DNA from: Cochleicola gelatinilyticus
GTDB taxonomy: Bacteria > Bacteroidota > Bacteroidia > Flavobacteriales > Flavobacteriaceae
NCBI RefSeq assembly: GCF_001637325.1
Contig: NZ_LRXL01000037.1
Location: 62,001 to 126,000 of the forward strand
Direction of reading: 5' to 3'
Length of the DNA: 64,000 bases
The notes beneath the pieces are model-generated. The model was not told the origin of the DNA. It searched no databases and saw only the letters and a list, made by a program, of their open reading frames with translations. Positions within the stretch are counted from its first letter, which is position 1. Each line of letters opens with the position of its first letter. Below are positions 18,017-26,905 of the stretch, one piece after another. The position numbers and the translations under genes are program-made.

Positions 18017-18907
18017 CTATTTCGCGAACATTTTTGAAACAGTTTCGGCCTTTCGATTCTCACTGTAGTCATAGAATCCTTCGCCACTCTTACTACCTAG
18101 TTTTCCTGCCATGACCATGTTTACAAGCAAGGGGCATGGAGCGTATTTCGGATTTTTAAATCCGTCGTACATTACATTCAGAATAGAAAGGCAAACGTCT
18201 AGCCCTATAAAATCTGCTAATGCGAGCGGTCCCATTGGATGCGCCATTCCCAGCATCATTACCGTATCTATTTCTTTTACACCTGCAACACCATTATATA
18301 AAGTTTCTATAGCCTCGTTGATCATGGGCATTAAAATACGATTGGCTACAAAACCAGGATAATCGTTTACTTCTACAGGAACTTTACCTAGTTTTTCTGA
18401 AAGGACTTTTACTAAATTATACGTTTCGTCGCTAGTACTATATCCTTTAATAACTTCCACCAGTTTCATGATAGGCACTGGGTTCATAAAGTGCATTCCA
18501 ATTACTTTTTCGGGTCGTGAGGTAACGGAAGCGATCTTTGTAATAGAAATTGAAGAAGTGTTACTCGCTAAAATAGTATCGTTAGCACAAAATGAATCAA
18601 GATCACGGAAGATCTTTAATTTTAAATCTAGATTTTCGGTAGCGGCTTCAACGACTAACCCTACAGAGTTAACGCCATCTTCTAAACTGGTGTGAGTGGT
18701 TATGTTGTTCAAAGTGCGCTGTTTGTCTTCCTCAGAAATCTTTTCTTTCGCTACCATGCGATCAAGATTTTTAGTGATGGTAGTCATCCCTTTATCTAAA
18801 GAGGTCTGTGAAATATCGATAAGTTGTACGTTGTAATCGTATTGTGCAAATGTGTGGGCAATTCCGTTCCCCATAGTTCCTGCACCTATCACTGCTATAT
18901 TCTTCAT
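18017..18907 (-). CDS. 3-hydroxybutyryl-CoA dehydrogenase (3-hydroxyacyl-CoA dehydrogenase family)
   Basis: A 296-residue NAD(P)-dependent enzyme that interconverts acetoacetyl-CoA and 3-hydroxybutyryl-CoA. The Rossmann motif is at the N-terminus (IAVIGAGTMGNGIAHTFA). The catalytic His/Glu region reads GMHFMNPVPIMKLVEVIKG, followed by DYPGFVANRILMPMINEAI. The length is that of a stand-alone dehydrogenase (Hbd/PaaH-like), not of a FadB fusion. It could serve fatty acid or aromatic degradation; no other beta-oxidation gene is next to it. Confidence 0.93.
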   Translation of the reverse strand: MKNIAVIGAGTMGNGIAHTFAQYDYNVQLIDISQTSLDKGMTTITKNLDRMVAKEKISEEDKQRTLNNITTHTSLEDGVNSVGLVVEAATENLDLKLKIFRDLDSFCANDTILASNTSSISITKIASVTSRPEKVIGMHFMNPVPIMKLVEVIKGYSTSDETYNLVKVLSEKLGKVPVEVNDYPGFVANRILMPMINEAIETLYNGVAGVKEIDTVMMLGMAHPMGPLALADFIGLDVCLSILNVMYDGFKNPKYAPCPLLVNMVMAGKLGSKSGEGFYDYSENRKAETVSKMFAK

Positions 18908-18971
18908 GTAAAATTGTTTATTTCGGCTCTGCTTTATATAAATTTTTGCAGAGATTTTTTTTAATTAATGC

Positions 18972-19940
18972 TTATATATGTTTAAAATTTTCTATGATTT
19001 GCATGGCCACACGTAAGGCTTCAGCACCCTGCCGTAAGCTTACAATCGGAGTTGTATCGGTAGCAATAGAATTTGCAAATGCTTCTAATTCGTCTAGAAT
19101 AGCATTATTTTCTGGCACATTAGGATTATCAAAATAGATCTGTTTTTTTACTCCTTCGGCATTGGTAAGAATCATGGCAAAATCATCCGGATCTTTCGGG
19201 GCGTCCTTCATTTTTACTACTTCACATTTTTTAGTAAGAAAGTCTACAGAGATATAGGCATCTTTCTGAAAAAATCGAGCTTTCCGCATTTTCTTCATTG
19301 AGATTCTACTTGCCGTTAAATTGGCAACACATCCATTCTCAAATTCGATACGTGCATTGGCAATATCGGGAGTTTCACTTATTACGGAAACACCACTCGC
19401 ATCAATGTTTTTCACTTTCGAATTAACAACGCTAAGTATGGCATCGATATCGTGAATCATTAAATCGAGCACTACCGAAACATCGGTGCCCCGAGGATTA
19501 AATTCCGCCAATCGGTGAGCTTCAATAAACATCGGGTTTTCGATCATTTTATTCACTGCCATAAAAGCAGGATTAAAACGTTCTACTTGTCCCACCTGTC
19601 CGCGCACTTTATATTTTTTTGCCAAATCACGAATTTCATTGGCCTCTTCAACGGTATGCGTAATGGGTTTTTCTATAAAAAGATGCTTTCCTGCCTCGAT
19701 TACTTTTTTAGCACAAGCATGATGATAGATGGTTGGAGTAACCACATCGACCATATCACAGGCTTCAATTAAAGCGTCCATCGAAGGGAAACTTTTATAT
19801 CCGAATTCAGCTTCAATCGCTTTTGAAGCCTCGGGATCTGAATCGAAAAAACCAACCAGTTCGTATTGGGTGGATTGTTTCAGTAATTTTAAATGAATTT
19901 TTCCAAGGTGACCGGCACCTAAGACTCCGGCTTTTAGCAT
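18972..19940 (-). CDS. Gfo/Idh/MocA family oxidoreductase
   Basis: A 322-residue NAD(P)-dependent dehydrogenase. The N-terminal Rossmann domain shows GVLGAGHLGKIHLKLLKQ, VVTPTIYHHACAKKVIEAGK and the family EKP motif in LFIEKPITHT. The C-terminal alpha/beta domain has VGQVERFNPA and DLMIHDIDAIL, where the His is the likely catalytic residue. Substrates in this family are mostly sugars or inositols, and the exact one cannot be read. A perfect -7 promoter box lies 17 bp upstream. Confidence 0.9.
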   Translation of the reverse strand: MLKAGVLGAGHLGKIHLKLLKQSTQYELVGFFDSDPEASKAIEAEFGYKSFPSMDALIEACDMVDVVTPTIYHHACAKKVIEAGKHLFIEKPITHTVEEANEIRDLAKKYKVRGQVGQVERFNPAFMAVNKMIENPMFIEAHRLAEFNPRGTDVSVVLDLMIHDIDAILSVVNSKVKNIDASGVSVISETPDIANARIEFENGCVANLTASRISMKKMRKARFFQKDAYISVDFLTKKCEVVKMKDAPKDPDDFAMILTNAEGVKKQIYFDNPNVPENNAILDELEAFANSIATDTTPIVSLRQGAEALRVAMQIIENFKHI

Positions 19941-19956
19941 TGGTATACGTTTTTCA

Positions 19957-19964
19957 CAAAGGTA
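19957..19964 (-). promoter_or_regulatory. Flavobacterial -7 promoter box for the Gfo/Idh/MocA gene
   Basis: On the minus strand the octamer reads TACCTTTG, an exact match to TAnnTTTG, 17 nt before the start codon at 19940. No TTG -33 element is visible at the usual spacing. Confidence 0.55.
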
Positions 19965-20041
19965 CGGGTTTCAGAAGAACATTAAAAGTTAATGATTTAT
20001 GAGTTTTTCGTATTTCTGAATTTTTTAATTGGCATTGGAGG

Positions 20042-20072
20042 TTGTTTTAAAGACCGTATTTTTCTTACTTTG
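20042..20072 (+). promoter_or_regulatory. Promoter for pcm (TTG -33 and TTACTTTG -7)
   Basis: TTG at 20042-20044 and TTACTTTG at 20065-20072 are separated by 20 nt. The -7 box matches 7 of 8 positions of TAnnTTTG. It ends 20 nt before the TTG start codon of pcm, similar to other promoters in this window. Confidence 0.55.
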
Positions 20073-20092
20073 CAAACACAAAAAAATTACTG

Positions 20093-20734
20093 TTGAAGGA
20101 TACATTTACCCACCAAGGAAAACGAAAACAACTTGTAAAAACCTTAGAAGCCAAGGGTATAAAAGATGCATTAGTTTTAAAGGCGATTAGTAAAATTCCA
20201 CGACATCTTTTTATGGATTCTGGTTTTGTGGATCATGCTTACGTAGATAAGGCCTTTCCTATTGCAGCAGACCAGACCATTTCGCAACCTTATACGGTAG
20301 CACGACAAACGGAGTTGCTCGAAGTAAAACGTGGTGATACCATTCTTGAAATTGGAACGGGTAGTGGATACCAAACTGCCGTCTTGCTCGAAATGGGGGC
20401 GAAAGTATATAGTATTGAACGGCAGAACGAATTGTTTAAAAGAACAAAATTATTTCTTCCTAAAATTGGCTATCGTCCTAAGAAATTCATTTTCGGAGAT
20501 GGCTATAAAGGATGGCCAACAGAAGCTCCTTTTAATGGGATTATTGTAACCGCAGGAGCCCCTTTTGTTCCCGAACCACTTTTAAAGCAGCTTGCAATAG
20601 GAGCGAAACTCGTAATCCCCGTGGGAGATGAGGTGCAAATAATGACCGTTTTTACCAGAAAATCACCTTCAGATTTTGATAAAGAAACTTTCGGAGAATT
20701 TAGGTTTGTTCCTTTACTTGAAGATAAAAATTAA
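20093..20734 (+). CDS. pcm: Protein-L-isoaspartate O-methyltransferase
   Basis: Pcm methylates L-isoaspartyl residues to start repair of aged proteins. The 213-residue protein has the family order FTHQGKRKQLVKTLEAKGI, IPRHLFMDSGF, ADQTISQPYTVARQTELL (substrate loop), EIGTGSGYQTAVLLEMG (SAM motif I), and ITVAGAPFVPEPLLKQL-type post motifs (seen as IIVTAGAPFVPEPLLKQL). The start is TTG; no in-frame ATG precedes the conserved region. It converges on the DUF1028 gene with only 6 bp between the stops. Confidence 0.95.
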   Translation: MKDTFTHQGKRKQLVKTLEAKGIKDALVLKAISKIPRHLFMDSGFVDHAYVDKAFPIAADQTISQPYTVARQTELLEVKRGDTILEIGTGSGYQTAVLLEMGAKVYSIERQNELFKRTKLFLPKIGYRPKKFIFGDGYKGWPTEAPFNGIIVTAGAPFVPEPLLKQLAIGAKLVIPVGDEVQIMTVFTRKSPSDFDKETFGEFRFVPLLEDKN

Positions 20735-20740
20735 TTTACG

Positions 20741-21721
20741 TTACTTCAAGAGCATTTTTAATTCTTCTTCGGAAACATTTAGCAACCCAACTTTAGGAAG
20801 TCGTTCTGTAAGCAAACGCCAGTTAGGATCTTTTGCATAAATATGTTGCAACATTTCTTTTGCTTTCTCTATGCTTTTGTCGTTAGCTAATGTAATCGCT
20901 GTCCAATATTTCATTTCTAAATTTTCGGGAAAAAGTTTCATGGCGTTGTTATACGATTCCATCGCCTCTTTCATAGCGCCCGTTTCTACGTGAAGATCTC
21001 CTTGATTCATAAATTCGTAGGCTCTGAAAACTTTTAGCAATCTACTTAATTCTTGCACTGGAGATTGAGCATCGTCTACTCTAAGGTCGATCAATTTGTC
21101 GTTCCAAGGCTCTTCTGAAGCTTTCGGCGCAACTACTAAAAGGGCAGCCGATTGCCTTCCCCGGATATCTCCTCCTTGATCTTGAGCTGCTTTTAAAACA
21201 GCAACCATTCGTTCGGCTAGCGGTAATGTATCGTTATTTTTCCAAGCTTCTTCCATAGCAGGTATTACCTTGTCATTAAGCATCATATTAGCTTGTACCG
21301 AGAAGTTTTCTCCATTTGCATGTCCTGCTTCCGCAATGCATTTAGCACCTGTATGAGTAGCTACACGGCCTTGGGCGTCGAGAATGGCAACTTGCCGAAA
21401 TGCTTCACCATCATCATCGCTAAGTAGGTGTTCTAATGCTTGGGAAGGAGATTTACCTTCTTTGAGTAATTTTAATCCACGTACTCCGAACGATTTATTG
21501 GTAAACGATTGGGTTGCCACAACTCCAACTCCCGCTTCTCCCCAGGATACAGCTGTACCCACACTAAACCAGTGACTTTGAACCGCTACGGCCATTTCTC
21601 CAGTTTTTGCATCACGTGCAACAATAGAATAGGTATGTGCTAAAGGATCGGAAGGTTTTTTAGATTGAGACATGGCTGATAAACTTAGTAAACATGTAAG
21701 GATGAGGATGGTTTTTTTCAT
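20741..21721 (-). CDS. DUF1028 family exported protein with C-terminal TPR region
   Basis: A 326-residue protein with a signal peptide (MKKTILILTCLLSLSAMS). Residues ~25-235 are a DUF1028 domain, an Ntn-hydrolase-like fold (THTYSIVARDAKTGEMAVAV, then SWGEAGVGVVATQSF, then QGGDIRGRQSAALLVV). The rest is a TPR-like helical region (LHVETGAMKEAMESYNNAMK, then DKSIEKAKEMLQHIYAKDPN). Ntn-type hydrolysis is known for related folds, but a substrate for DUF1028 is not established. Signal cleavage places it in the periplasm or outside. Confidence 0.88.
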   Translation of the reverse strand: MKKTILILTCLLSLSAMSQSKKPSDPLAHTYSIVARDAKTGEMAVAVQSHWFSVGTAVSWGEAGVGVVATQSFTNKSFGVRGLKLLKEGKSPSQALEHLLSDDDGEAFRQVAILDAQGRVATHTGAKCIAEAGHANGENFSVQANMMLNDKVIPAMEEAWKNNDTLPLAERMVAVLKAAQDQGGDIRGRQSAALLVVAPKASEEPWNDKLIDLRVDDAQSPVQELSRLLKVFRAYEFMNQGDLHVETGAMKEAMESYNNAMKLFPENLEMKYWTAITLANDKSIEKAKEMLQHIYAKDPNWRLLTERLPKVGLLNVSEEELKMLLK

Positions 21722-21838
21722 TGTAATAATTGTTTGAGAGACACCTTCAGTTAGAATTGTAGGCTAAATGTAAGCAAATGCCTAGATATAAAACGAAAGA
21801 ATATATAACCTCTCTCTCCTTATTTTTCCGAAGCACAA

Positions 21839-24319
21839 TTAATTAATAAACCCTAGAAATTTTAAACCGAAAATAAAAGCACCTTCGCTTTCGCCATTAT
21901 AGTACGAGCGTACATAGTCTAAACGTAACAAACGTAACTTTCCGAAGCCAATATTATCAAGACCTATTGAAACTTCAGAATACGGTTTGTTGCTGTCAAT
22001 AAGCAGCGTATGTGCTCCGGCGACAAGATTAAAATTTAACTGATTCACTCCAGGGATTTTTCCCAAAATCCAACCTCGAAAGTCGTGTTCAACATGCCCT
22101 TCGAAATAGCTTTTATTTGTGCTTAAACTGTAGTAGGGCAGTAGGTTAAAAACATTGGTGTAATTGGGAGAGGTGCCGATGCGCGTTTGATTTCCGTTAA
22201 AGTGTTGGTAGTCTACAAAAGAAATATTGTCTCCATGAAAGAATGTTCCTCCTTTAAGATTGTATATAAATTGTCCCTTATTACCAATATCTATTGCTTG
22301 TCTAAGTCCTGCCCGTAACTGACTGTAATTGTAATCACTGTTGGAAGCACCGAGTCCGTTCTCGAAAGTAACGGATAGTGCTGGGTACTTTTCATTACCG
22401 AGGTTGAATTTTCCATCGGGATAGCTCATGTATTTTTGAGCAAATGTAATGTTTGCGGTCACCGAAGTTTTAATAATATCGTGCGCATCGATCACAGCAG
22501 TATCAAAATTGTCTGGTTCGACAGGGTTATTCGAAGTGTAGGTTACATCGTCATTTGGTATGGTGACGTAATCGGTGTTATTAAAAAGTGGTTTTCGTTC
22601 TTCGTATCCTGTTGAGGTAAAGATGCGTAATCCGTTGAAAAGTTCTTGGCTGTAGCCAAAACGGGCGTAATTTAATTCGTATAATTTCATGTAATTACGC
22701 TCAAAAAATAAACTTGAAACAGTATTTACCAATGGAGATATAGGTTGCAGTGCATTAAATTGTACGGCTTCACTTCCTGCAGTTATAGACAATCGAAGAC
22801 GATTGGTTCTATTAAAATTCTTCGTGATTCCTCCGCTAAAACGAAGTCGATCTTCAGCAATGCCATACGTAGCTTGCACGTTTGCCGAGATCCATTTTGT
22901 TTGGTTATCGTCGTACCATTTAAAATAAGAGAGACCTGCTTTTCCATTCCATCCCTGTACGGTATTATAAGAAATATCTGGACTTACCGGGCCGTCGTAG
23001 CTCACACGCCATTTCTCGTAGCTGTTTTTGTAACTGTAGCCTGTTGCAACACTAAGCAAACCAAATTTATTAGACACCCCATCAATAGAATCGAGATAAG
23101 TTTTCGATTTCCGTAATTCTTGAATGCTATCTTTCTTAATATAATCATTTAATTCTTCATTTGTAAGTGGGACGGGTCGTGTACCCTTCCAAAATAAGCT
23201 GTCTTTTTTATTGGCCTCCGCTTCGAAAGATAATACCTCGTTGGTAAAAGAACGTTTGGAAAATTCTGGATTGAAATCGTAATTACTATACACAGCGATA
23301 AATCTTCCGTCCCCGGTGACACCAAATAATCCGAAGCCAAAATCAATGGTTTGGGAGATCTTAATCCAATGGTCTGAAGCTTCATCGAATTTAAAATTCT
23401 GTTTAAATATTAATTTTGAAATAAAAGGAATTTGAATGGCTGCCCCCGTGGTTTTTAACTCAACACCATAGAGTTGCCAATCATCTTCTGCAATGTAAAT
23501 CGACCCTTCCCAGACTCTGTCTTTAGGACGTTTAGGGGTTACTTTTATTTTATTAATAAGTTTCGCTCCTTCATAAAAAACACCGTCTAATTTATAGGTA
23601 TAATAATTAAAGGCATTGTTTGCTATTGGAGATACAATAGCAGCGTTGAGATCTATAGTGTTTTCATAAAAAGAAAAATTGGCGTCTTGAGCACTATTAA
23701 AACTGAATCCATTATCGTTTCCACTTACTTTGCTAGCAATAATTTTTTCTTTAAAATCGTCAGGTCTTTGGTACGAGATTTTCGAAATTGTTTCTGAAAG
23801 ATAAATAATTCCGCTTCGGGTAGAATCGAGTGCGCCATCAAAATCACCTACTTCTTGTCCTAGGATTTTTTCGGGAATATCTTCCACACGCCACAAGCCA
23901 CGAGAGTAAAAGTCTGCAGAGTACGCTGCAATTTTTTCTAAATTTTCTTTTCGTTTGGCAATGGTTTCTCGAATAATGCGATATGCAGGATCTTCCGTAT
24001 TAGAAATAACAACTTCATCTAAACTTACAGATTCTTCTTTTAAAGAAACATTTAAAATGTGTGGGAAAGAGGAAACAGTTACTTCTTTACGTGCTGTGGT
24101 ATAGCCTAAAAACTGAAAAACAACAGTATAACTTTTTTTTTCTGAAACCTCTAACTGAAAATTACCATCGTTGTTAGATGTAGTTCCCGTGTAAGATCCA
24201 TCGAGATAAATATTTACAAAGGGTAAAGGTTCTCCTTGCGTATCGGTTACTTTACCAACAATTTGGGCTTGCGCAATTATTGTAAATAAGAAGAAAGTGA
24301 GTAGTAATAGTTTTTTCAT
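21839..24319 (-). CDS. DUF5686 outer-membrane protein with carboxypeptidase-D regulatory domain
   Basis: An 826-residue protein with a signal peptide ending in IIAQAQ. Residues ~20-105 are a carboxypeptidase-D regulatory-like domain, as in SusC/TonB receptors (GKVTDTQGEPLPFVNIYLDG, then GTTSNNDGNFQLEV). The DUF5686 region follows. The long C-terminal half alternates polar and aromatic residues in beta-strand style and ends in FGLKFLGFIN, which fits a barrel in the outer membrane. No TonB plug is recognised. The function is unknown. It lies 70 bp downstream of smpB on the same strand. Confidence 0.87.
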   Translation of the reverse strand: MKKLLLLTFFLFTIIAQAQIVGKVTDTQGEPLPFVNIYLDGSYTGTTSNNDGNFQLEVSEKKSYTVVFQFLGYTTARKEVTVSSFPHILNVSLKEESVSLDEVVISNTEDPAYRIIRETIAKRKENLEKIAAYSADFYSRGLWRVEDIPEKILGQEVGDFDGALDSTRSGIIYLSETISKISYQRPDDFKEKIIASKVSGNDNGFSFNSAQDANFSFYENTIDLNAAIVSPIANNAFNYYTYKLDGVFYEGAKLINKIKVTPKRPKDRVWEGSIYIAEDDWQLYGVELKTTGAAIQIPFISKLIFKQNFKFDEASDHWIKISQTIDFGFGLFGVTGDGRFIAVYSNYDFNPEFSKRSFTNEVLSFEAEANKKDSLFWKGTRPVPLTNEELNDYIKKDSIQELRKSKTYLDSIDGVSNKFGLLSVATGYSYKNSYEKWRVSYDGPVSPDISYNTVQGWNGKAGLSYFKWYDDNQTKWISANVQATYGIAEDRLRFSGGITKNFNRTNRLRLSITAGSEAVQFNALQPISPLVNTVSSLFFERNYMKLYELNYARFGYSQELFNGLRIFTSTGYEERKPLFNNTDYVTIPNDDVTYTSNNPVEPDNFDTAVIDAHDIIKTSVTANITFAQKYMSYPDGKFNLGNEKYPALSVTFENGLGASNSDYNYSQLRAGLRQAIDIGNKGQFIYNLKGGTFFHGDNISFVDYQHFNGNQTRIGTSPNYTNVFNLLPYYSLSTNKSYFEGHVEHDFRGWILGKIPGVNQLNFNLVAGAHTLLIDSNKPYSEVSIGLDNIGFGKLRLLRLDYVRSYYNGESEGAFIFGLKFLGFIN

Positions 24320-24388
24320 AAAAATATTTCTTACTCTTAAGACGCTTGCAAGTAGCTAATTGTTACGAATGCATGGCGGTTTAACATT

Positions 24389-24856
24389 TTAATTATTAAA
24401 TGCTTTTTTAATACGACTAAGATTTCGTTTGCTATCGCGATCTTTAATCGATTCTCTTTTGTCGTATTCTTTTTTACCCCGCGCTAGGGCAATTTTTAAT
24501 TTAGCCAGACCGCGATCGTTTGTGAAAAGCAGTAGTGGAATTATAGTTAGTCCTGAGTTTCTAACCTCCTTTTCGAGTTTTTTAAGTTCTTTACGATTGA
24601 GTAATAGTTTTCGTTCACTCTTTGGGTTGTGACTAAAAGCATTGGCATGAGAATATTCTTGTACGGTCATGTTTACAATAAATAATTCTGAATTCTGAAA
24701 CTCACAAAAACCTTCCGCTATGGAAGCTTTACCTTCACGAATCGCTTTAATTTCGGTTCCTGCCAATACAATACCAGCCGTATAGGTATCTATAAACTCG
24801 TATTCGAATTTAGCTTTTCTGTTCTTTATTACTACATTTTTCTGAAGCTGTGCCAT
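24389..24856 (-). CDS. smpB: SsrA-binding protein SmpB
   Basis: SmpB binds tmRNA and delivers it to stalled ribosomes. The 155-residue OB-fold protein shows KNRKAKFEYEFIDTYTAGI, LAGTEIKAIREGKASIAEGF, and HNPKSERKLLLNRKELKKLE. The basic C-terminal tail, KKEYDKRESIKDRDSKRNL, becomes helical in the mRNA channel. A TATTTTTG box lies only 4 nt before the ATG on the minus strand, which would make the message almost leaderless if used. The tmRNA gene itself is not in the window. Confidence 0.96.
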   Translation of the reverse strand: MAQLQKNVVIKNRKAKFEYEFIDTYTAGIVLAGTEIKAIREGKASIAEGFCEFQNSELFIVNMTVQEYSHANAFSHNPKSERKLLLNRKELKKLEKEVRNSGLTIIPLLLFTNDRGLAKLKIALARGKKEYDKRESIKDRDSKRNLSRIKKAFNN

Positions 24857-24923
24857 AAAACAAAAATACTATTATTAGTGAGAAATAATTTTAAAAGAAT
24901 CATAAGATTTAAAGGGGCTTCCG

Positions 24924-24931
24924 TACTTTTG
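24924..24931 (+). promoter_or_regulatory. Flavobacterial -7 promoter box for the DUF6503-type lipoprotein gene
   Basis: TACTTTTG matches TAnnTTTG exactly and ends 17 nt before the ATG at 24949. It lies in the divergent interval shared with smpB. Confidence 0.55.
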
Positions 24932-24948
24932 AATGAAATAATAAAAAT

Positions 24949-25695
24949 ATGAAAACCGTTTTTTTTCTTGTAATAATGTTATGCTTTTGGTCTTGTGTAG
25001 AAGAAGAGGCACCACTTACAGCTGAAGCTATTGTAAAAAAATCAATTGAAGCACAATGTAACGGTAATTGTGACCATGCAACAATCAACTTTACTTTCAG
25101 AAAAAATAAATATACTAGTATTAGAGATGGTGGAGCATACCGACTAGAGCGTATTATTCTAGATTCTATTAGTGAGACAAAAGATGTGCTATCAAATAAA
25201 GGATTTCAACGACTAATAAATAATGAAATGCAGGAAGTTGCAGATACTACAGCAATTAAACTTGGGGATGCGGTTAATTCGGTTCATTATTTTGCACAAG
25301 TTCCTTTCGGATTAGAAGCCCCTGCGGTTCGTAAAAAATTATTGGGAAAGACTAAGATAAAAGAACAACCCTATTATGAAGTAGAAATTACTTTTTCTGA
25401 AGAAGGAGGTGGAACCGATTTTGATGATGTGTTTATTTATTGGATTCATACCAAAAAATTTACAGTAGATTATTTGGCCTATAAGTATGCTGTAAATGGT
25501 GGAGGAATTCGTTTCAGAGAAGCGTATAATGAAAGAAGGATAGAACAAATACGGTTTGTAGATTATAATAATTTCAAGCCCGAGAGCTTAACTGTATCAT
25601 TGCAACAGCTTCCAAAGTTATTTGAAAAAGGGGAGTTAAAATTGCTTTCAAAAATAGAAACAGAAGATATCTCGGTACGATTTCCGAAGCATTAA
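24949..25695 (+). CDS. DUF6503-like lipoprotein
   Basis: A 248-residue lipoprotein: the signal peptide ends in FWSC (Cys16), followed by an acidic EEEAPL stretch. The mature part starts with AEAIVKKSIEAQCNGNCDHATINFTF and continues as a predicted beta-rich domain with YEVEITFSEEGGGTDFDDVF. I recognise it as similar to the DUF6503 family of Bacteroidota, with unknown function; outer-membrane location is expected. It converges on the histidine phosphatase gene, and the two stop codons overlap by 4 bp. Confidence 0.75.
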   Translation: MKTVFFLVIMLCFWSCVEEEAPLTAEAIVKKSIEAQCNGNCDHATINFTFRKNKYTSIRDGGAYRLERIILDSISETKDVLSNKGFQRLINNEMQEVADTTAIKLGDAVNSVHYFAQVPFGLEAPAVRKKLLGKTKIKEQPYYEVEITFSEEGGGTDFDDVFIYWIHTKKFTVDYLAYKYAVNGGGIRFREAYNERRIEQIRFVDYNNFKPESLTVSLQQLPKLFEKGELKLLSKIETEDISVRFPKH

Positions 25696-26219
25696 TTAAT
25701 AGTTTTTATAGCTACCTCTTTTTCATCTCCTACTATAGTAACGATATATAACATTCCGTTTTCATTGTCTGGAATGTCTTTATATTTAGATTCTCCAATA
25801 ATTTTGTTTACGAAAAATGGCGTTGTATTACTGTGCCCTACAATTAGCACTTTTTTCCCTGCTGTATCATCTTTAAAAGTTTTATTGTAAAGGTTAGTAG
25901 GATCATAGGTTTGCACGTTAATACTTTTTTCTGAAGCGGTGTATGAGGCAGTTTGTTGTGTACGAGTAAGGTTCGTGCTATAAATCGCATTTAAAGGGAT
26001 ATCTTTAAAATATTCAGACCAACTTTTAGCACGTTCGACTCCTGTTTTAGATAGGGCAGGATTTGAATTAGAAGGGTCACTGCGATCTTTTTCAGCATGT
26101 CTTATTAAATAATAAGTTGTTTCCATGAGCTCCTCTTTAACCCCAACATCATCTTTTTTATGTTGGCTGTTGCACGAGGTAATTGTTAAAATTAAAATAA
26201 GAATGTAGATATTTCGCAT
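25692..26219 (-). CDS. Histidine phosphatase family lipoprotein
   Basis: A 175-residue exported phosphatase. The signal peptide ends in the lipobox TITSC (Cys16). The catalytic motif LIRHAEKDR (phosphohistidine) and a second His in LIVGHSNTTPFFV define the phosphoglycerate mutase-like fold, and TNLTRTQQTASYTA carries the conserved Arg. The small size resembles SixA-like enzymes. The substrate is unknown; an envelope-located phosphatase is expected. Its stop overlaps that of the convergent lipoprotein gene. Confidence 0.9.
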   Translation of the reverse strand: MRNIYILILILTITSCNSQHKKDDVGVKEELMETTYYLIRHAEKDRSDPSNSNPALSKTGVERAKSWSEYFKDIPLNAIYSTNLTRTQQTASYTASEKSINVQTYDPTNLYNKTFKDDTAGKKVLIVGHSNTTPFFVNKIIGESKYKDIPDNENGMLYIVTIVGDEKEVAIKTIN

Positions 26220-26516
26220 GATGTAGGGTGATTAAATGTTAAAAGTACTAAAAGCAAAAACCATAAATGACCTCTTGACGTAAATTATTATATAAGTTTT
26301 TATGAATGTGAGGTTTATAAGAGCTATAGGTTTTAGATTAATCTATTTGAGCCCTTCTTTTAACTATAAAAGAAGGGCTTATTTTCTTTTTATCATTTTT
26401 TAAGATGTCTTGGCAAAATAATAACGAATATGTAATTCCTTTTAATATTTTTTTATCATATCATCGATGAATTGAATCGTATCTTTAATATCTATTAATC
26501 TTAAAACAAAAATGCT
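26220..26516. other. Intergenic region with an orphan terminator
   Basis: No convincing protein gene is present. The region holds a strong plus-strand hairpin terminator at 26351-26391 that does not follow any annotated plus-strand gene, plus a near-consensus box (TATCTTTA) before CsbD at about 26480. A plus-strand transcript starting after about 26220 would end at the hairpin. Confidence 0.5.
26351..26391 (+). terminator. Orphan rho-independent terminator
   Basis: A perfect 12-bp stem (GCCCTTCTTTTA at 26351-26362 with its complement at 26367-26378) closes a 4-nt loop, followed by a T-rich tract. The nearest plus-strand gene upstream ends at 25695, with a minus-strand gene in between. Confidence 0.7.
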
Positions 26517-26702
26517 ATGAATTCTGATCAATTAAAAGGAAAATGGAAACAAATTAAAGGTAATGCAAAACAACAATATGGTATTACATTTAATGATGAT
26601 GAAGCTTTTACTGAAGGTAAGTATGACGAAATGGTAGGTAAAATCCAAGAGAAAACAGGAAAAGCAAAAGAAGATGTAAAAAAAGAAATTGAAAGCTGGT
26701 AA
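26517..26702 (+). CDS. CsbD family stress-associated protein
   Basis: A 61-residue hydrophilic protein with the CsbD signature: MNSDQLKGKWKQIKGNAKQQ at the start and GKIQEKTGKAKEDVKKEIES at the end. The middle carries the acidic stretch FNDDEAFTEGKYDEMVG. CsbD-like proteins are small, often general-stress-induced, and of unclear function. It is monocistronic, with a terminator 20 bp after the stop. Confidence 0.93.
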   Translation: MNSDQLKGKWKQIKGNAKQQYGITFNDDEAFTEGKYDEMVGKIQEKTGKAKEDVKKEIESW

Positions 26703-26723
26703 GCATTAAGTTTCTTAAACTAA

Positions 26724-26757
26724 AAGCCCTTTTGAATTTCAGAAGGGTTTTTTTTAT
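26724..26757 (+). terminator. Terminator after CsbD
   Basis: CCCTTTT pairs with AGAAGGG (one G-U pair) around a short loop, followed by an uninterrupted run of eight or nine T. Confidence 0.7.
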
Positions 26758-26905
26758 GCTTTAAATTTTAGAAATTAAAAACCGTCCGCAATCATTATAA
26801 TTACGAACGGCTCTAACTAACAACCAATTATGAAACGAACTTTTTATTCTCTGAAGCCGATAGCAATAAAGGATCAGATCACGAGGTAAGTTCAAACCTC
26901 TATTT

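Noticed and set aside
24861-24868. An exact TAnnTTTG box for smpB on the minus strand
   Set aside because: It lies only 4 nt before the ATG, so it would give a leaderless message; it may be chance in AT-rich DNA, and was left out as a feature.
26302-26403. A 33-codon plus-strand ORF between the histidine phosphatase and CsbD genes
   Set aside because: It runs straight through the perfect terminator hairpin and has no leader or family; the hairpin explains the sequence better.
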